This document shows, one piece after another, positions 1 through 7,355 of a DNA stretch of 9,938 nt. The notes under the pieces were generated by a model. That model did not search any database, had not been told where the DNA came from, and worked only from the letters and a program-made list of their open reading frames with translations. Position 1 is the first letter of the stretch; every line of letters begins with the position of its first letter. The stretch spans positions 1 to 9,938 of the forward strand of contig JABSRS010000097.1 of NCBI GenBank assembly GCA_013214885.1, given 5' to 3'. The stretch comes from Gammaproteobacteria bacterium. GTDB lineage: Bacteria > Pseudomonadota > Gammaproteobacteria > Enterobacterales > Psychrobiaceae. The position numbers were made by a program, and so were the translations under genes.

Positions 1-23
1 TCACTAGGGCGTGAGAAATTATG

Positions 24-1922
24 TTAGAGCATTGATTCCAATTCTTCCCAACGTTCCATCGCTTGCTCAAGCTCAGACTCTAGGGTTGACAGTTGTTGGT
101 AAACTGGCTGAGTTTTGTCGTTGGGTTGACTGAAAAAATCTGGACCATTTATGGTTAATTGGACCGCTGCAATCTGCTGCTCTAATTGTTCCATTGTTGC
201 AGGCAACTCATCAAGTTCACGTTGTAATTTAAAACTTAACTTTTTTTTCGTTACCACTGCTGCTTCAACTTTAGCTGGTTTTTCTTCAGCAATAGCTTCA
301 ACAGCAACTTTGGCTTCAGGATCAAATAATGATGCGCCTTGATTAATCGCATCATTGTAACCACCAACGAAGTTATCAATATGACCTTTATCACCAAACC
401 ACCAACTAGAAGTTACGGTGTTATTAATAAATTCACGATCGTGACTTACCAATAATAAAGTACCTTTATATTCATGGACCAATGATTCTAGTAACTCTAG
501 CGTTTCAATATCCAAATCGTTGGTAGGTTCATCGAGGATCAATAAGTTGCTTGGTCTTAAAAACAATTTAGCCAGTAGTAATCGGTTCTTTTCACCGCCA
601 GATAAAGCTCTCACAGGTGTTCTTGCACGTTTTGGTGAAAACAAGAAATCTTGTAAATAGCCCAGTACATGACGCTCTCGGCCATTGTGCATCACGTCAT
701 CTTTACCATCACCGACATTTTCTTGAACGGTTTTATCAAGATCAAGTGCGGTGCGATGCTGATCAAAGTAAGACACTTCTAATTTTGTGCCACACTTCAC
801 TTCACCAATTTGGGTTTCTAATTGCCCCAATAACAGCTTAAGCAAGGTAGACTTACCACAACCGTTAGGACCTACTAGCGCAATTCGATCACCACGCATC
901 ACTTGCGAACTAAAGTCTTTAACAATAAGTTTATTTTCGAAGCTATACCCTAGGTTTTCGAGTTCAAAGACTAACTTGCCAGACTTATTCGACGTAGAAA
1001 TCGACATATTGCCCTTGCCAACCACTTCACGACGATCAGAGCGCTCACGGCGCAGTTGCTCTAGCGCGCGAACACGTCCTTCATTACGAGTACGACGTGC
1101 TTTGACTCCTTGGCGGACCCAAACTTCTTCCTGGGCTAACTTTTTATCAAATAAAGCATTTTGATCAGCTTCAACCCGTAGGGCTTCTTCTTTAGCCAGT
1201 AGGTATTCTGGATAAGTGCCAGGCCAAGAGCTAATATGACCACGGTCAAGATCGATAACCCGGGTGGCCATCGCTCGAATGAATGCTCTGTCATGGCTAA
1301 TAAAAACAATTGAGCCATTGAAATCAAGCAACACTTTTTCAAGCCACTTAATCGCATTTAAATCCAAGTGGTTAGTTGGTTCATCTAATAACAGCACATC
1401 AGGATCTTGAACTAACGCTTTGGCCAAAGCCGCTTTACGTAACCAACCACCTGAAAGTTCAGATAGTTTCTTATCAGCAGGTAATGACAGTTGCTCTAAC
1501 ACTTGGGTCATTCTTGTTTCAAATGACCAGGCATTAGAATGGTCCATCTCAGCTTGGGCTTTCTCAAGACGTTTCATGATCGCATCATCATAATTAACTT
1601 CTAGCTCAAGTAAAATATGATGATATTCTTTAATCACCTCACCAACACGCGCAATACCAGAAGATACAAAATCAAACACCGTTTGTTCGTCTTTTTCAGG
1701 CGGATCTTGCTCTAAACGAGCAACAACGATATTAGCATTATACTGTAAGTCACCACCATCGAGATCCATTTCCTTGGCAATGATCTTCATTAGGGTTGAT
1801 TTACCCGTACCATTTTTACCAACCAAACAAACGCGTTCGCCCGCATTTACTTGAATATCAGCGTGATCAAGAATGACATGATCACCAAATGCCAATTGGG
1901 CATTTGTAAGACGTATTAACAT
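24..1922 (-). CDS. uup: ABC-F family ATP-binding protein Uup
   Basis: This is a soluble ABC-F ATPase without membrane segments. The family acts on ribosomes, and Uup is linked to precise excision of transposons, replication-fork intermediates and 50S assembly. In the 632-residue protein, the first ATPase domain has Walker A GKNGTGKST (35-43), signature LSGGW (156-160), Walker B with DEPTNHLD (180-187) and switch SHD (209-211). A charged linker (about 235-310) corresponds to the tRNA-interaction region of ABC-F proteins. The second domain has GPNGCGKST (351-359), LSGGEKNR (440-447), LILDEPTNDLD (461-471) and SHD (493-495). A coiled-coil tail (about 560-632) is the DNA-binding C-terminal domain typical of Uup. 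Length matches E. coli Uup (about 635). I chose ATG at 1922: a TTG at 1961 is in frame but adds 13 residues unlike the family and overlaps the upstream gene. ATG 1922 lies 1 bp after that gene's stop, which suggests translational coupling. It is the last gene before the window edge. Confidence 0.95.
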   Translation of the reverse strand: MLIRLTNAQLAFGDHVILDHADIQVNAGERVCLVGKNGTGKSTLMKIIAKEMDLDGGDLQYNANIVVARLEQDPPEKDEQTVFDFVSSGIARVGEVIKEYHHILLELEVNYDDAIMKRLEKAQAEMDHSNAWSFETRMTQVLEQLSLPADKKLSELSGGWLRKAALAKALVQDPDVLLLDEPTNHLDLNAIKWLEKVLLDFNGSIVFISHDRAFIRAMATRVIDLDRGHISSWPGTYPEYLLAKEEALRVEADQNALFDKKLAQEEVWVRQGVKARRTRNEGRVRALEQLRRERSDRREVVGKGNMSISTSNKSGKLVFELENLGYSFENKLIVKDFSSQVMRGDRIALVGPNGCGKSTLLKLLLGQLETQIGEVKCGTKLEVSYFDQHRTALDLDKTVQENVGDGKDDVMHNGRERHVLGYLQDFLFSPKRARTPVRALSGGEKNRLLLAKLFLRPSNLLILDEPTNDLDIETLELLESLVHEYKGTLLLVSHDREFINNTVTSSWWFGDKGHIDNFVGGYNDAINQGASLFDPEAKVAVEAIAEEKPAKVEAAVVTKKKLSFKLQRELDELPATMEQLEQQIAAVQLTINGPDFFSQPNDKTQPVYQQLSTLESELEQAMERWEELESML

Positions 1923-1923
1923 A

Positions 1924-2151
1924 TTAAGAGTCCAAAAATTGTTTAAGTTCGGCCAGGCCAAAAGGCCAACCCAATTCTGTATTGTTGGTGGTTATCAAAA
2001 CGACTGGAATTGTGATCCCATATTTTTCAACCAATAATGGGTCATCAATAATGTCTTGGATTAAAAATCTGACATCGAGCTGAGCTAGCAAAGCCTCAGC
2101 CTCCTCACATAAATGACAACCACTGGTACTGAATAGTATTACATCACTCAC
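1924..2151 (-). CDS. glutaredoxin-like (DUF836-type) small thioredoxin-fold protein
   Basis: This is a 75-residue single-domain thioredoxin-fold protein with the redox motif CHLC at residues 12-15, following a short beta strand, and a likely cis-proline in TIPVVL (Pro49). It resembles the glutaredoxin family DUF836, whose physiological partners are largely undefined, so a thiol-disulfide role is inferred from the motif. I prefer the GTG start at 2151: it overlaps the rlmL stop as GTGA, and the protein then begins MSDVILF, usual for the family. An upstream in-frame TTG at 2169 would add six residues (MGNSSQ) and overlap rlmL by 22 bp. No strong Shine-Dalgarno is visible at either start, consistent with reinitiation by ribosomes finishing rlmL. 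The uup ATG follows its stop by 1 bp. As I recall, the rlmL-glutaredoxin-uup order occurs in Shewanella and relatives but not in E. coli. Confidence 0.85.
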   Translation of the reverse strand: MSDVILFSTSGCHLCEEAEALLAQLDVRFLIQDIIDDPLLVEKYGITIPVVLITTNNTELGWPFGLAELKQFLDS

Positions 2152-4250
2152 TTGTGACGAATTTCCCAACAGTTATGAATTTTTTGATTACCTTTAAAGT
2201 CACGAGGAATAGTCTCGGCGCTAATATCTTTAACCACCAGACCAATTCGGTCTAAGTGAGCGATATCCATCTTAAATTGACGTGAATTATTTGAGAAAAT
2301 AATCAAACCATCAGGACGTAAAATCCTTTTAAGGTTTTGTAATAATTGCGCATGGTCGCGATTGATATCTAACGTTTGAGCCATTCTTTTCGAATTAGAA
2401 AAAGTTGGCGGGTCAATAAAGATCAAATCGTAACTTGATTGACAGTAAGCCAACCACGTTAATACATCCATTTGAATGAATTGATGTTCAGCACCGCCGA
2501 TACCATTAACTCGGTAATTTTCTTTAGCCCAATCAAGATATGTTTTAGACATATCGATACTAGTCGTTGATTCAGCCCCACCTAGCGCGGCATGCACCGA
2601 TGCCGAGCCGGTATAACAAAATAGATTTAAAAAGTCTTTGTCTTTAGCTAACCCTTGGATCATTTTACGGGTTAGACGATGATCTAGGAACAAACCGTTA
2701 TCTAAATAATCGGTGGTGTTAATTAAAAACTTAGCGTTATATTCTTGAACGGTGAATTTATTTCGAGATTCATTTAATCTCTCATATTGATTTTCACCCT
2801 TTTGAACTTCACGGACTTTATATTTGATCATCGCAGGGTCAATATCGAAAGTATGATCCAATACCACGAACGCTTCGATTAAACGCTTCATCGTTTTGTC
2901 TTTCGACATATATTTAGGAGCGGCGTATTCTTGAATGATCCATTGATCCTTATAACGATCAATTGCAAGATTAAAATCTGGTAAGTCGGCATCATAAACA
3001 CGATAGGCTTCAATACCTTCACTTTTTGCCCATTTACTTAAGATCTTGTTATTTTTGATCATCCGGTTAGCAAAAGGTTCAGCTTGCCTAGATACTGAAC
3101 GTAATTCGCCATCACCAATATCGTAGTTAGCAAGGACTGCTTCTAACTGACCATTAAACAGTTTGTATTTATGGTCTGGGGCAAGTCTAATTGCGGTTAA
3201 TAGCTCAAGTGATGAGCTAAATACGCTGAGGTGCCAGCCAGTAAACTTGGCTTTAACTGCTTTGGCAAAACGATGATAAACCACGATTAAAGAGATTAAT
3301 TCACCAAGACGCTCACCGTACGGAGGATTGGTTAGAATGTTACCTTTTTGATTGCCAAATGGTGGGGTAATTTCGGTGGCATCACACACTTCAAACGATA
3401 CCAAATGGTCAACACCTGCGCGTCTTGCATTATCACGGGCAATATTCAGTACACTCGAATCCATGTCAGAACCACGAATACACAATTGCTTCATCGTTTT
3501 ACTTTGGTCAGCTAGGTCTTGCGCTTCAGCTTTGATTTCTTGCCACGCGTCGTCTTTAAATCCCATTAAATCTTCAAAGGAAAAACGGGTGCGATTAAGT
3601 GATGGTGCAATATTGGCAGCCATCAGTGCGGCTTCAATCACTAAGGTACCACTACCACAAAATGGGTCATACAATGGCTTGCTTATATCCCAGCCGCTGC
3701 GTTTGATTAAGGCAGCCGCTAGGTTTTCTCGTAATGGAGCAACACCAGCATGGGTTCGATAACCACGTTGTTGCAACGAGCGACCTGAAAAATTGATTGA
3801 AACCGATAGTTTGTTGTTGATCATCCGGCATTCAACTCTAATCTCAGCCCCTTTTTTATCAACATTAGGACGATCGAAGCCGTTATCTCGAAATTTATCG
3901 ACAATAGCATCTTTAGCTTTTAGTGCACCAAATTGGGTGTTATTGATAAAATTATTGGTGCCGTTAAATTCAACCGCAATCGATTTGCGATTACTAAAGA
4001 ATACATGCCAATTAACCCGGTATACCGCATCATAAATATCTTGAGTGCTGTGAACTTCATCAGTGTGAAGCATTAACAAGATTCGGCTCGCTAAACGAGA
4101 CCACAGACAAATCCGATAAGCCTGTGCTAAATCAGCACTAAAGCGGACGCCGGCTAGGGATTCTCGAACTTCTGTGGCACCAAGTTCTTCGAGTTCGGCA
4201 ACGAGAAGGTATTCAAGCCCTTTTGGGCAGGCGGCAAAAAACTTTTGCAT
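2148..4250 (-). CDS. rlmL: bifunctional 23S rRNA methyltransferase RlmKL (m2G2445 and m7G2069)
   Basis: This 700-residue fused enzyme methylates 23S rRNA, using S-adenosylmethionine, during 50S maturation. The N-terminal half (RlmL) makes m2G2445 and the C-terminal half (RlmK) makes m7G2069. An RNA-binding THUMP-type domain occupies about residues 45-155. The RlmL Rossmann domain follows, with DPFCGSGT (195-202) for SAM binding and catalytic TNPPYGERLG (307-316). The RlmK part shows LFLDHR (520-525), LNLFCYTGSASVHAA (541-555) and FIDPPTFSNSKRM (611-623). All key motifs are intact, and the length matches E. coli RlmKL (702). The ATG at 4250 gives MQKFFAACPKGLE, the normal family N-terminus. 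A weak AGAGA sits just upstream. The gene lies 98 bp downstream of zapC, probably with its own promoter, and overlaps the next gene by 4 bp, so it likely heads an rlmL-glutaredoxin-uup transcript. Confidence 0.97.
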   Translation of the reverse strand: MQKFFAACPKGLEYLLVAELEELGATEVRESLAGVRFSADLAQAYRICLWSRLASRILLMLHTDEVHSTQDIYDAVYRVNWHVFFSNRKSIAVEFNGTNNFINNTQFGALKAKDAIVDKFRDNGFDRPNVDKKGAEIRVECRMINNKLSVSINFSGRSLQQRGYRTHAGVAPLRENLAAALIKRSGWDISKPLYDPFCGSGTLVIEAALMAANIAPSLNRTRFSFEDLMGFKDDAWQEIKAEAQDLADQSKTMKQLCIRGSDMDSSVLNIARDNARRAGVDHLVSFEVCDATEITPPFGNQKGNILTNPPYGERLGELISLIVVYHRFAKAVKAKFTGWHLSVFSSSLELLTAIRLAPDHKYKLFNGQLEAVLANYDIGDGELRSVSRQAEPFANRMIKNNKILSKWAKSEGIEAYRVYDADLPDFNLAIDRYKDQWIIQEYAAPKYMSKDKTMKRLIEAFVVLDHTFDIDPAMIKYKVREVQKGENQYERLNESRNKFTVQEYNAKFLINTTDYLDNGLFLDHRLTRKMIQGLAKDKDFLNLFCYTGSASVHAALGGAESTTSIDMSKTYLDWAKENYRVNGIGGAEHQFIQMDVLTWLAYCQSSYDLIFIDPPTFSNSKRMAQTLDINRDHAQLLQNLKRILRPDGLIIFSNNSRQFKMDIAHLDRIGLVVKDISAETIPRDFKGNQKIHNCWEIRHK

Positions 4251-4280
4251 GGATTGTCTCTGATAGGTATAAAGCGAAAG

Positions 4281-4309
4281 ATTATCCTAGATCTGCCTCC
4301 CGGGTGCAA
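4281..4309 (-). promoter_or_regulatory. candidate sigma-70 promoter for rlmL
   Basis: Read on the minus strand, a -10-like GATAAT (4281-4286, five of six matches to TATAAT) lies 17 bp downstream of TTGCAC (4304-4309), a weak -35. The implied start is near 4274, leaving a leader of about 24 nt before the rlmL ATG. The -10 and its distance to the gene fit well. The -35 is poor, so this is a prediction only. Confidence 0.35.
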
Positions 4310-4348
4310 CAAGGGTTAGTGATATCGACCAAATTTTTACTAAAAAAA

Positions 4349-4888
4349 CTAAGCTGCGTTGATTGCTTGTGCTTTATTGACGCGCACAGGCATTAATCGG
4401 TCATTCATTACTTTGATTAACCCAAATTGGACCAGCTCTTTACGATCATCAAGTTGATGACTGCGCTCGATCAGTAACAGCGTTGATGCTTTAGTATTAC
4501 TTTCGACAATCAGGTAATGGCGTGAGCCAAATGCTGACATTAGTTGCACGATATTGCCAGCTTGGGTACTTGAGACACTGGTCGCGGGATTAAAAAACCA
4601 GCTTTTAGGCATTAAAGGTTTGTAAAATGTCTTAGCAGCAACGGCATTTAACACAATATGATAAATTATTTCTTCGGGTAAGCTAAGCTGTTGTTCGATA
4701 CGCTCAACAAAGTTGTAAAAATCTTGTGACTGTTCAATTGAGAATGCTCTCGTAATCAATGCATCCGCAACCACTTCTTTTTTCGAAAAAGACGATACAA
4801 AAAACATCTCGGCACCTAAATCCAATGTTAGGCGATTTTTTGTGTGGCAGAAATTCCATTGCCAATCTTTACCTGGTTTAATTAACAT
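4349..4888 (-). CDS. zapC: cell division protein ZapC
   Basis: ZapC is a cytoplasmic protein that binds FtsZ and promotes lateral bundling of FtsZ protofilaments, stabilising the Z ring. The 179-residue product matches E. coli ZapC (180 residues, formerly YcbW) throughout. It shares the start M-IKP-xxW-W, TLDLGAEMFF (21-30; E. coli MLDLANGMLF), MPKSW (93-97), LIVES (126-130) and the terminal KVMNDRLMP block (159-167; E. coli KIMNDRLKP). These are alignments from memory, but the motif order is convincing. No signal peptide or membrane segment is visible. ATG at 4888 has only a weak AGG (4897-4899), 8 nt upstream. Just 22 bp separate the start codon from the inverted-repeat element at 4911-5238, so any promoter must lie in that element or further upstream. 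The E. coli neighbour ycbX, between zapC and rlmL, is absent. Confidence 0.9.
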   Translation of the reverse strand: MLIKPGKDWQWNFCHTKNRLTLDLGAEMFFVSSFSKKEVVADALITRAFSIEQSQDFYNFVERIEQQLSLPEEIIYHIVLNAVAAKTFYKPLMPKSWFFNPATSVSSTQAGNIVQLMSAFGSRHYLIVESNTKASTLLLIERSHQLDDRKELVQFGLIKVMNDRLMPVRVNKAQAINAA

Positions 4889-4910
4889 GGCCAGAACCTA
4901 TTTAATAATG

Positions 4911-4942
4911 ATACCCGTGCCACTTGAAAATGCAGGTTTCAG
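4911..4942 (+). repeat. left terminal inverted repeat of the 4911-5238 element
   Basis: This end begins ATACCCGTGC and finishes TTTCAG. It pairs with the reverse complement of 5206-5238, differing at three single positions and in a 3-4 base stretch near residue 27 of the repeat. It lies 22 bp upstream of the zapC start codon. Confidence 0.8.
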
Positions 4943-5205
4943 AGCTTGGGTTGGATACGAGTACAAGGCATGATTGTTAATTCATGGTTATTCCCTGATT
5001 ATGAATCATAACGCGGTAATCGTTTTCTACCCACTTTCGTTGGGTAAAGAGGCCCGTAGGGCAAGGCGATAAGCGACCAACCGGCAACTGCTCCTGCGTT
5101 GCTCTAGCTCCGACATCCATGTCGTCGTGCGTTGTTATAATATATTTATTTAGAATGACTAAACTGCACATATTATGCCTAGCATTTGGCACGCTTCTCG
5201 ACTTG

Positions 5206-5238
5206 CTGAAATCACGCATTTCCAGGTAGCACGGGTAT
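5206..5238 (-). repeat. right terminal inverted repeat of the 4911-5238 element
   Basis: Read on the minus strand, it begins ATACCCGTGC and ends TTTCAG, matching the left end. Its outer boundary is 2 bp beyond the purF stop codon (5241-5243). Confidence 0.8.
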
Positions 5239-5240
5239 AA

Positions 5241-6758
5241 TTATGCACCTTCGTTATGAAGGTCGATATTAGTTATTTCTGTTTTACTGTTTTCAGATCC
5301 TTTGACGGAGTCATTACGCAAGCCTGTTACACGATCTAAATAATCTTGGTTAATGTCGCCAGTGACATAGTGACCATTAAATACCGACGTTTCAAACTGC
5401 TTAATTGCTGGATTACCTTGACCAACGGCTTCAACTAAATCTTCAATATCCTGATAAATCAAGGCATCGGCACCAATCAGTTTAGCGATTTCATCAACGT
5501 CACGACCGTGAGCGATTAATTCATCAACGGTCGGCATATCAATACCGTAAACATTTGGAAAACGTATTTCAGGTGCTGCAGAAGCAAAGTATACCTTAGC
5601 TGCGCCTGACGCACGTGCCATATCGATGATTTGCTCAGAGGTGGTGCCGCGAACAATTGAGTCATCAACCAATAAGACATTTTTACCGGCAAACTCACTT
5701 GAAATTGCGTTGAGCTTACGACGTACTGACTTACGACGCATCACCTGCCCTGGCATAATAAATGTGCGGCCAATATAGCGATTTTTGACGAAGCCCTGAC
5801 GGTATGGAATATTAAGTTCGGTGGCGATTTCCAATGCGATATCACATGATGTTTCAGGAATCGGAATAATAACGTCAATATCAAGACCTTGCCATTGCTT
5901 GGCAATCTTCTTGCCGAGTTTACGACCCATATTCAAGCGTGCTTGATAGACTGATATTTTATCGATAAATGAGTCTGGGCGTGCAAAATAAACGAATTCG
6001 AAGATACAAGGTGCATATTGCGGATTATGAGCGCATTGCTGAGTATGCAATAGACCCGCTTTATCAACGTAAATAGCTTCGCCTGGTGCAATATCACGGA
6101 CAAAATTAAAGCCGACCGAATCCAATGCCACACTTTCAGAAGCAACCATATATTCCATTCTGCCATTTTCACTACGTTCACCAAGCACCAATGGACGGAT
6201 CCCGTATGGGTCTCGAAAAGCGACCATACCATGACCAATGATCAACGCAACAGCGGCGTAAGCCCCTTTGACCAGCTCGTGAGTCCGATTGACCGCTTTA
6301 AACACATCGGCAGGTTTTAATTCCATTGCTGGAATAATTGATAATTCGTGAGCAAACACATTTAACAAAATTTCTGAATCAGAGTTAGTGTTGATGTGGC
6401 GACGAGCAACATTAAATAAGTAATCTTGCAACTCATGGGCATTGGTTAAATTACCATTGTGAGCAAGGGTAATACCAAATGGCGAGTTAACGTAAAAAGG
6501 CTGCGCTTCAGCAGACGTTGATGTACCGGCCGTTGGGTAACGAACATGCCCGATGCCAGTACTACCCTGTAAACGTTGCATATGCTTTGATTCGAACACA
6601 TCACGAACTAAGCCATTAGCTTTGCGCAAACGAAAATTTCCGTTATCAACGGTACAAATACCTGCAGCATCTTGACCACGATGTTGTAACACCGTTAACG
6701 CATCATATAGAGACTGATTGACCGCCGAATAAGCAACAACACCAACAACACCACACAT
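5241..6758 (-). CDS. purF: amidophosphoribosyltransferase (glutamine PRPP amidotransferase)
   Basis: PurF catalyses the first committed step of purine synthesis: PRPP plus glutamine gives 5-phosphoribosylamine, glutamate and pyrophosphate. The 505-residue protein has the same length as E. coli PurF. After removal of Met1, Cys2 is the N-terminal nucleophile (MCGVVG). The glutaminase domain shows [10 protein letters not shown] (24-33), GHVRYPTAG (70-78) and AHNGNLTN (99-106). The phosphoribosyltransferase domain carries the PRPP motif [14 protein letters not shown] (361-374), with [12 protein letters not shown] (301-312) and [10 protein letters not shown] (341-350) also conserved. No propeptide is present and no iron-sulfur cysteine set is apparent, as in the enterobacterial type. 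The tail HNEGA is native-like (E. coli ends HNEG), so the adjacent element has not truncated it. ATG 6758 has a good AGAGGA six bases upstream. It follows cvpA by 66 bp and is probably cotranscribed with it. Confidence 0.98.
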   Translation of the reverse strand: MCGVVGVVAYSAVNQSLYDALTVLQHRGQDAAGICTVDNGNFRLRKANGLVRDVFESKHMQRLQGSTGIGHVRYPTAGTSTSAEAQPFYVNSPFGITLAHNGNLTNAHELQDYLFNVARRHINTNSDSEILLNVFAHELSIIPAMELKPADVFKAVNRTHELVKGAYAAVALIIGHGMVAFRDPYGIRPLVLGERSENGRMEYMVASESVALDSVGFNFVRDIAPGEAIYVDKAGLLHTQQCAHNPQYAPCIFEFVYFARPDSFIDKISVYQARLNMGRKLGKKIAKQWQGLDIDVIIPIPETSCDIALEIATELNIPYRQGFVKNRYIGRTFIMPGQVMRRKSVRRKLNAISSEFAGKNVLLVDDSIVRGTTSEQIIDMARASGAAKVYFASAAPEIRFPNVYGIDMPTVDELIAHGRDVDEIAKLIGADALIYQDIEDLVEAVGQGNPAIKQFETSVFNGHYVTGDINQDYLDRVTGLRNDSVKGSENSKTEITNIDLHNEGA

Positions 6759-6770
6759 AGCAATTCCTCT

Positions 6771-6789
6771 CTTGGTTTATTACACCAAG
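6771..6789. other. short hairpin upstream of the purF ribosome binding site
   Basis: The inverted repeat CTTGGT (6771-6776) / ACCAAG (6784-6789) has a 7-base loop and sits immediately upstream of the purF AGAGGA. The 6-bp stem is weak. In cvpA-purF mRNA it could affect access to the purF start, but this is inferred from position only. Confidence 0.35.
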
Positions 6790-6798
6790 TTAATTTTA

Positions 6799-6821
6799 AG
6801 ATGTCTAGAAGTTAGACATCT
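6799..6821. other. perfect 9-bp hairpin just after the cvpA stop codon
   Basis: AGATGTCTA (6799-6807) and TAGACATCT (6813-6821) form a perfect 9-bp stem with a 5-base loop, 3 bp beyond the cvpA stop (6825-6827). On the transcribed minus strand it is followed by TAAAATT rather than a U run, and the stem is AT-rich. An intrinsic terminator is therefore unlikely; an mRNA-stability or processing structure, or a protein-binding palindrome, is possible. Confidence 0.5.
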
Positions 6822-6824
6822 GGT

Positions 6825-7325
6825 TTAAACTTTTTGATTGGGCATAAAGCTCGAATTTTGTTTAAGGTATTCAAAAAACCATTCGATGATCGCGCCGAAC
6901 TCAGGAATTAGCTGAGACTCACGCCACCATGGTGAATTAGGCAAAGTCGTGAACGAATCAATAGCAAACAACAACGCTGCTACAATTAACACCCCACGAA
7001 TTGCGCCAAAGACCAATCCAAGTACCCTATCGGTACCAGACAAACCTGTTTTAATCACCAGCTGACCAATGATGTAGTTAACGATGGCACCTAATATTAG
7101 GCAACTCACAAAGAGAGCAACGACGGCAACACCGCGCCGGATCATTTGATCGCTTATTTGAGTAAAAAATACCGCCAGATCACCATAAAACTGACTAGCG
7201 ATAAAAAATGCTACTACCCAAACAACCAAAGACATTGCTTCTTTAACAAATCCACGAGTCAAACTGATCAAAGTTGAGAAACCAATGATGATCAATATCG
7301 CATAATCGACCCAAACCATAGTCAT
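6825..7325 (-). CDS. cvpA: CvpA family inner-membrane protein
   Basis: CvpA is a small inner-membrane protein required for colicin V production in E. coli and later linked to envelope and bile-salt tolerance; its molecular activity is unknown. The 166-residue product shows about four hydrophobic segments (roughly 5-21, 31-48, 64-87, 102-122). It contains the family hallmarks RGFVKEA (24-30), [10 protein letters not shown] (81-90), [12 protein letters not shown] (92-103) and [17 protein letters not shown] (138-154), all close to E. coli CvpA (162 residues). Two ATG codons compete: 7325 (MTMVWVDY) and 7319 (MVWVDY, equivalent to the E. coli start MVWIDY). Neither has a clear Shine-Dalgarno, though GGTGT lies at better spacing for 7325. 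The gene precedes purF as in E. coli, and the pair is probably one transcript. Confidence 0.95.
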   Translation of the reverse strand: MTMVWVDYAILIIIGFSTLISLTRGFVKEAMSLVVWVVAFFIASQFYGDLAVFFTQISDQMIRRGVAVVALFVSCLILGAIVNYIIGQLVIKTGLSGTDRVLGLVFGAIRGVLIVAALLFAIDSFTTLPNSPWWRESQLIPEFGAIIEWFFEYLKQNSSFMPNQKV

Positions 7326-7355
7326 ATGTGTGACACCGTTAACAAATTTGCGCGA

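Larger units (their letters stand above)
4911..5238. mobile_element. MITE-like non-autonomous element with terminal inverted repeats
   Basis: This 328-bp block fills nearly all of the purF-zapC gap. Its two ends are imperfect inverted repeats of about 33 bp: the outer ten bases (ATACCCGTGC) are identical and about 26 of 33 aligned positions match. Weaker inverted similarity continues inward to a shared AGGCAT (4966-4971 and 5175-5180). Internal palindromes include TTATGA-A-TCATAA (4999-5011), GCCC-GTA-GGGC (5052-5062) and GACAT-CC-ATGTC (5112-5123), so a transcript could fold strongly. The interior looks unlike the coding neighbours and carries no transposase. A minus-strand ORF at 4977-5219 (80 codons) starts inside the right repeat, has no recognisable domain and is probably not a gene. 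I recall similar stretches as intergenic repeats, or short hypothetical proteins, in marine Alteromonadales, but could not check. A TA on both sides (4912-4913, 5236-5237), or a degenerate 7-bp duplication (AATAATG/AATTATG), could be the target site. Confidence 0.72.

Noticed and set aside
1..23. Sequence beyond the uup stop at the left edge
   Set aside because: Only 23 bases are present and no terminator hairpin or gene start can be recognised.
787..1164. Plus-strand open frame of 125 codons within uup
   Set aside because: It lies wholly inside the strongly conserved uup gene on the opposite strand and has no recognisable domain; it is a shadow frame. The same holds for the other plus-strand frames inside rlmL, dedD and folC.
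1924..1961. Longer Uup N-terminus starting at TTG 1961
   Set aside because: The extra 13 residues do not resemble the family and overlap the upstream gene by 38 bp; ATG 1922 gives the normal Uup start.
2152..2169. Longer start for the glutaredoxin-like gene at TTG 2169
   Set aside because: It has no better ribosome-binding site. GTG 2151 gives the standard GTGA overlap with rlmL and the usual protein N-terminus, though 2169 cannot be fully excluded.
4330..4350. T-rich/A-rich segment after the zapC stop as an intrinsic terminator
   Set aside because: The pairing is only between A and T runs with no GC stem, so it would not form a stable terminator hairpin.
4902..4930. Hybrid promoter for zapC with a -35 in the left terminal repeat (TTTTCA, 4925-4930) and a -10 in the flank (TATTAA, 4902-4907), spacer 17 bp
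   Set aside because: Each box matches only four of six positions, and the start would leave a leader of about six bases, excluding the weak ribosome-binding site.
5136..5141. Perfect TATAAT on the plus strand inside the element
   Set aside because: No -35-like hexamer lies at 16-18 bp upstream, and it would transcribe towards the 3' end of purF on the opposite strand. The surrounding AT-rich run makes a chance match likely.
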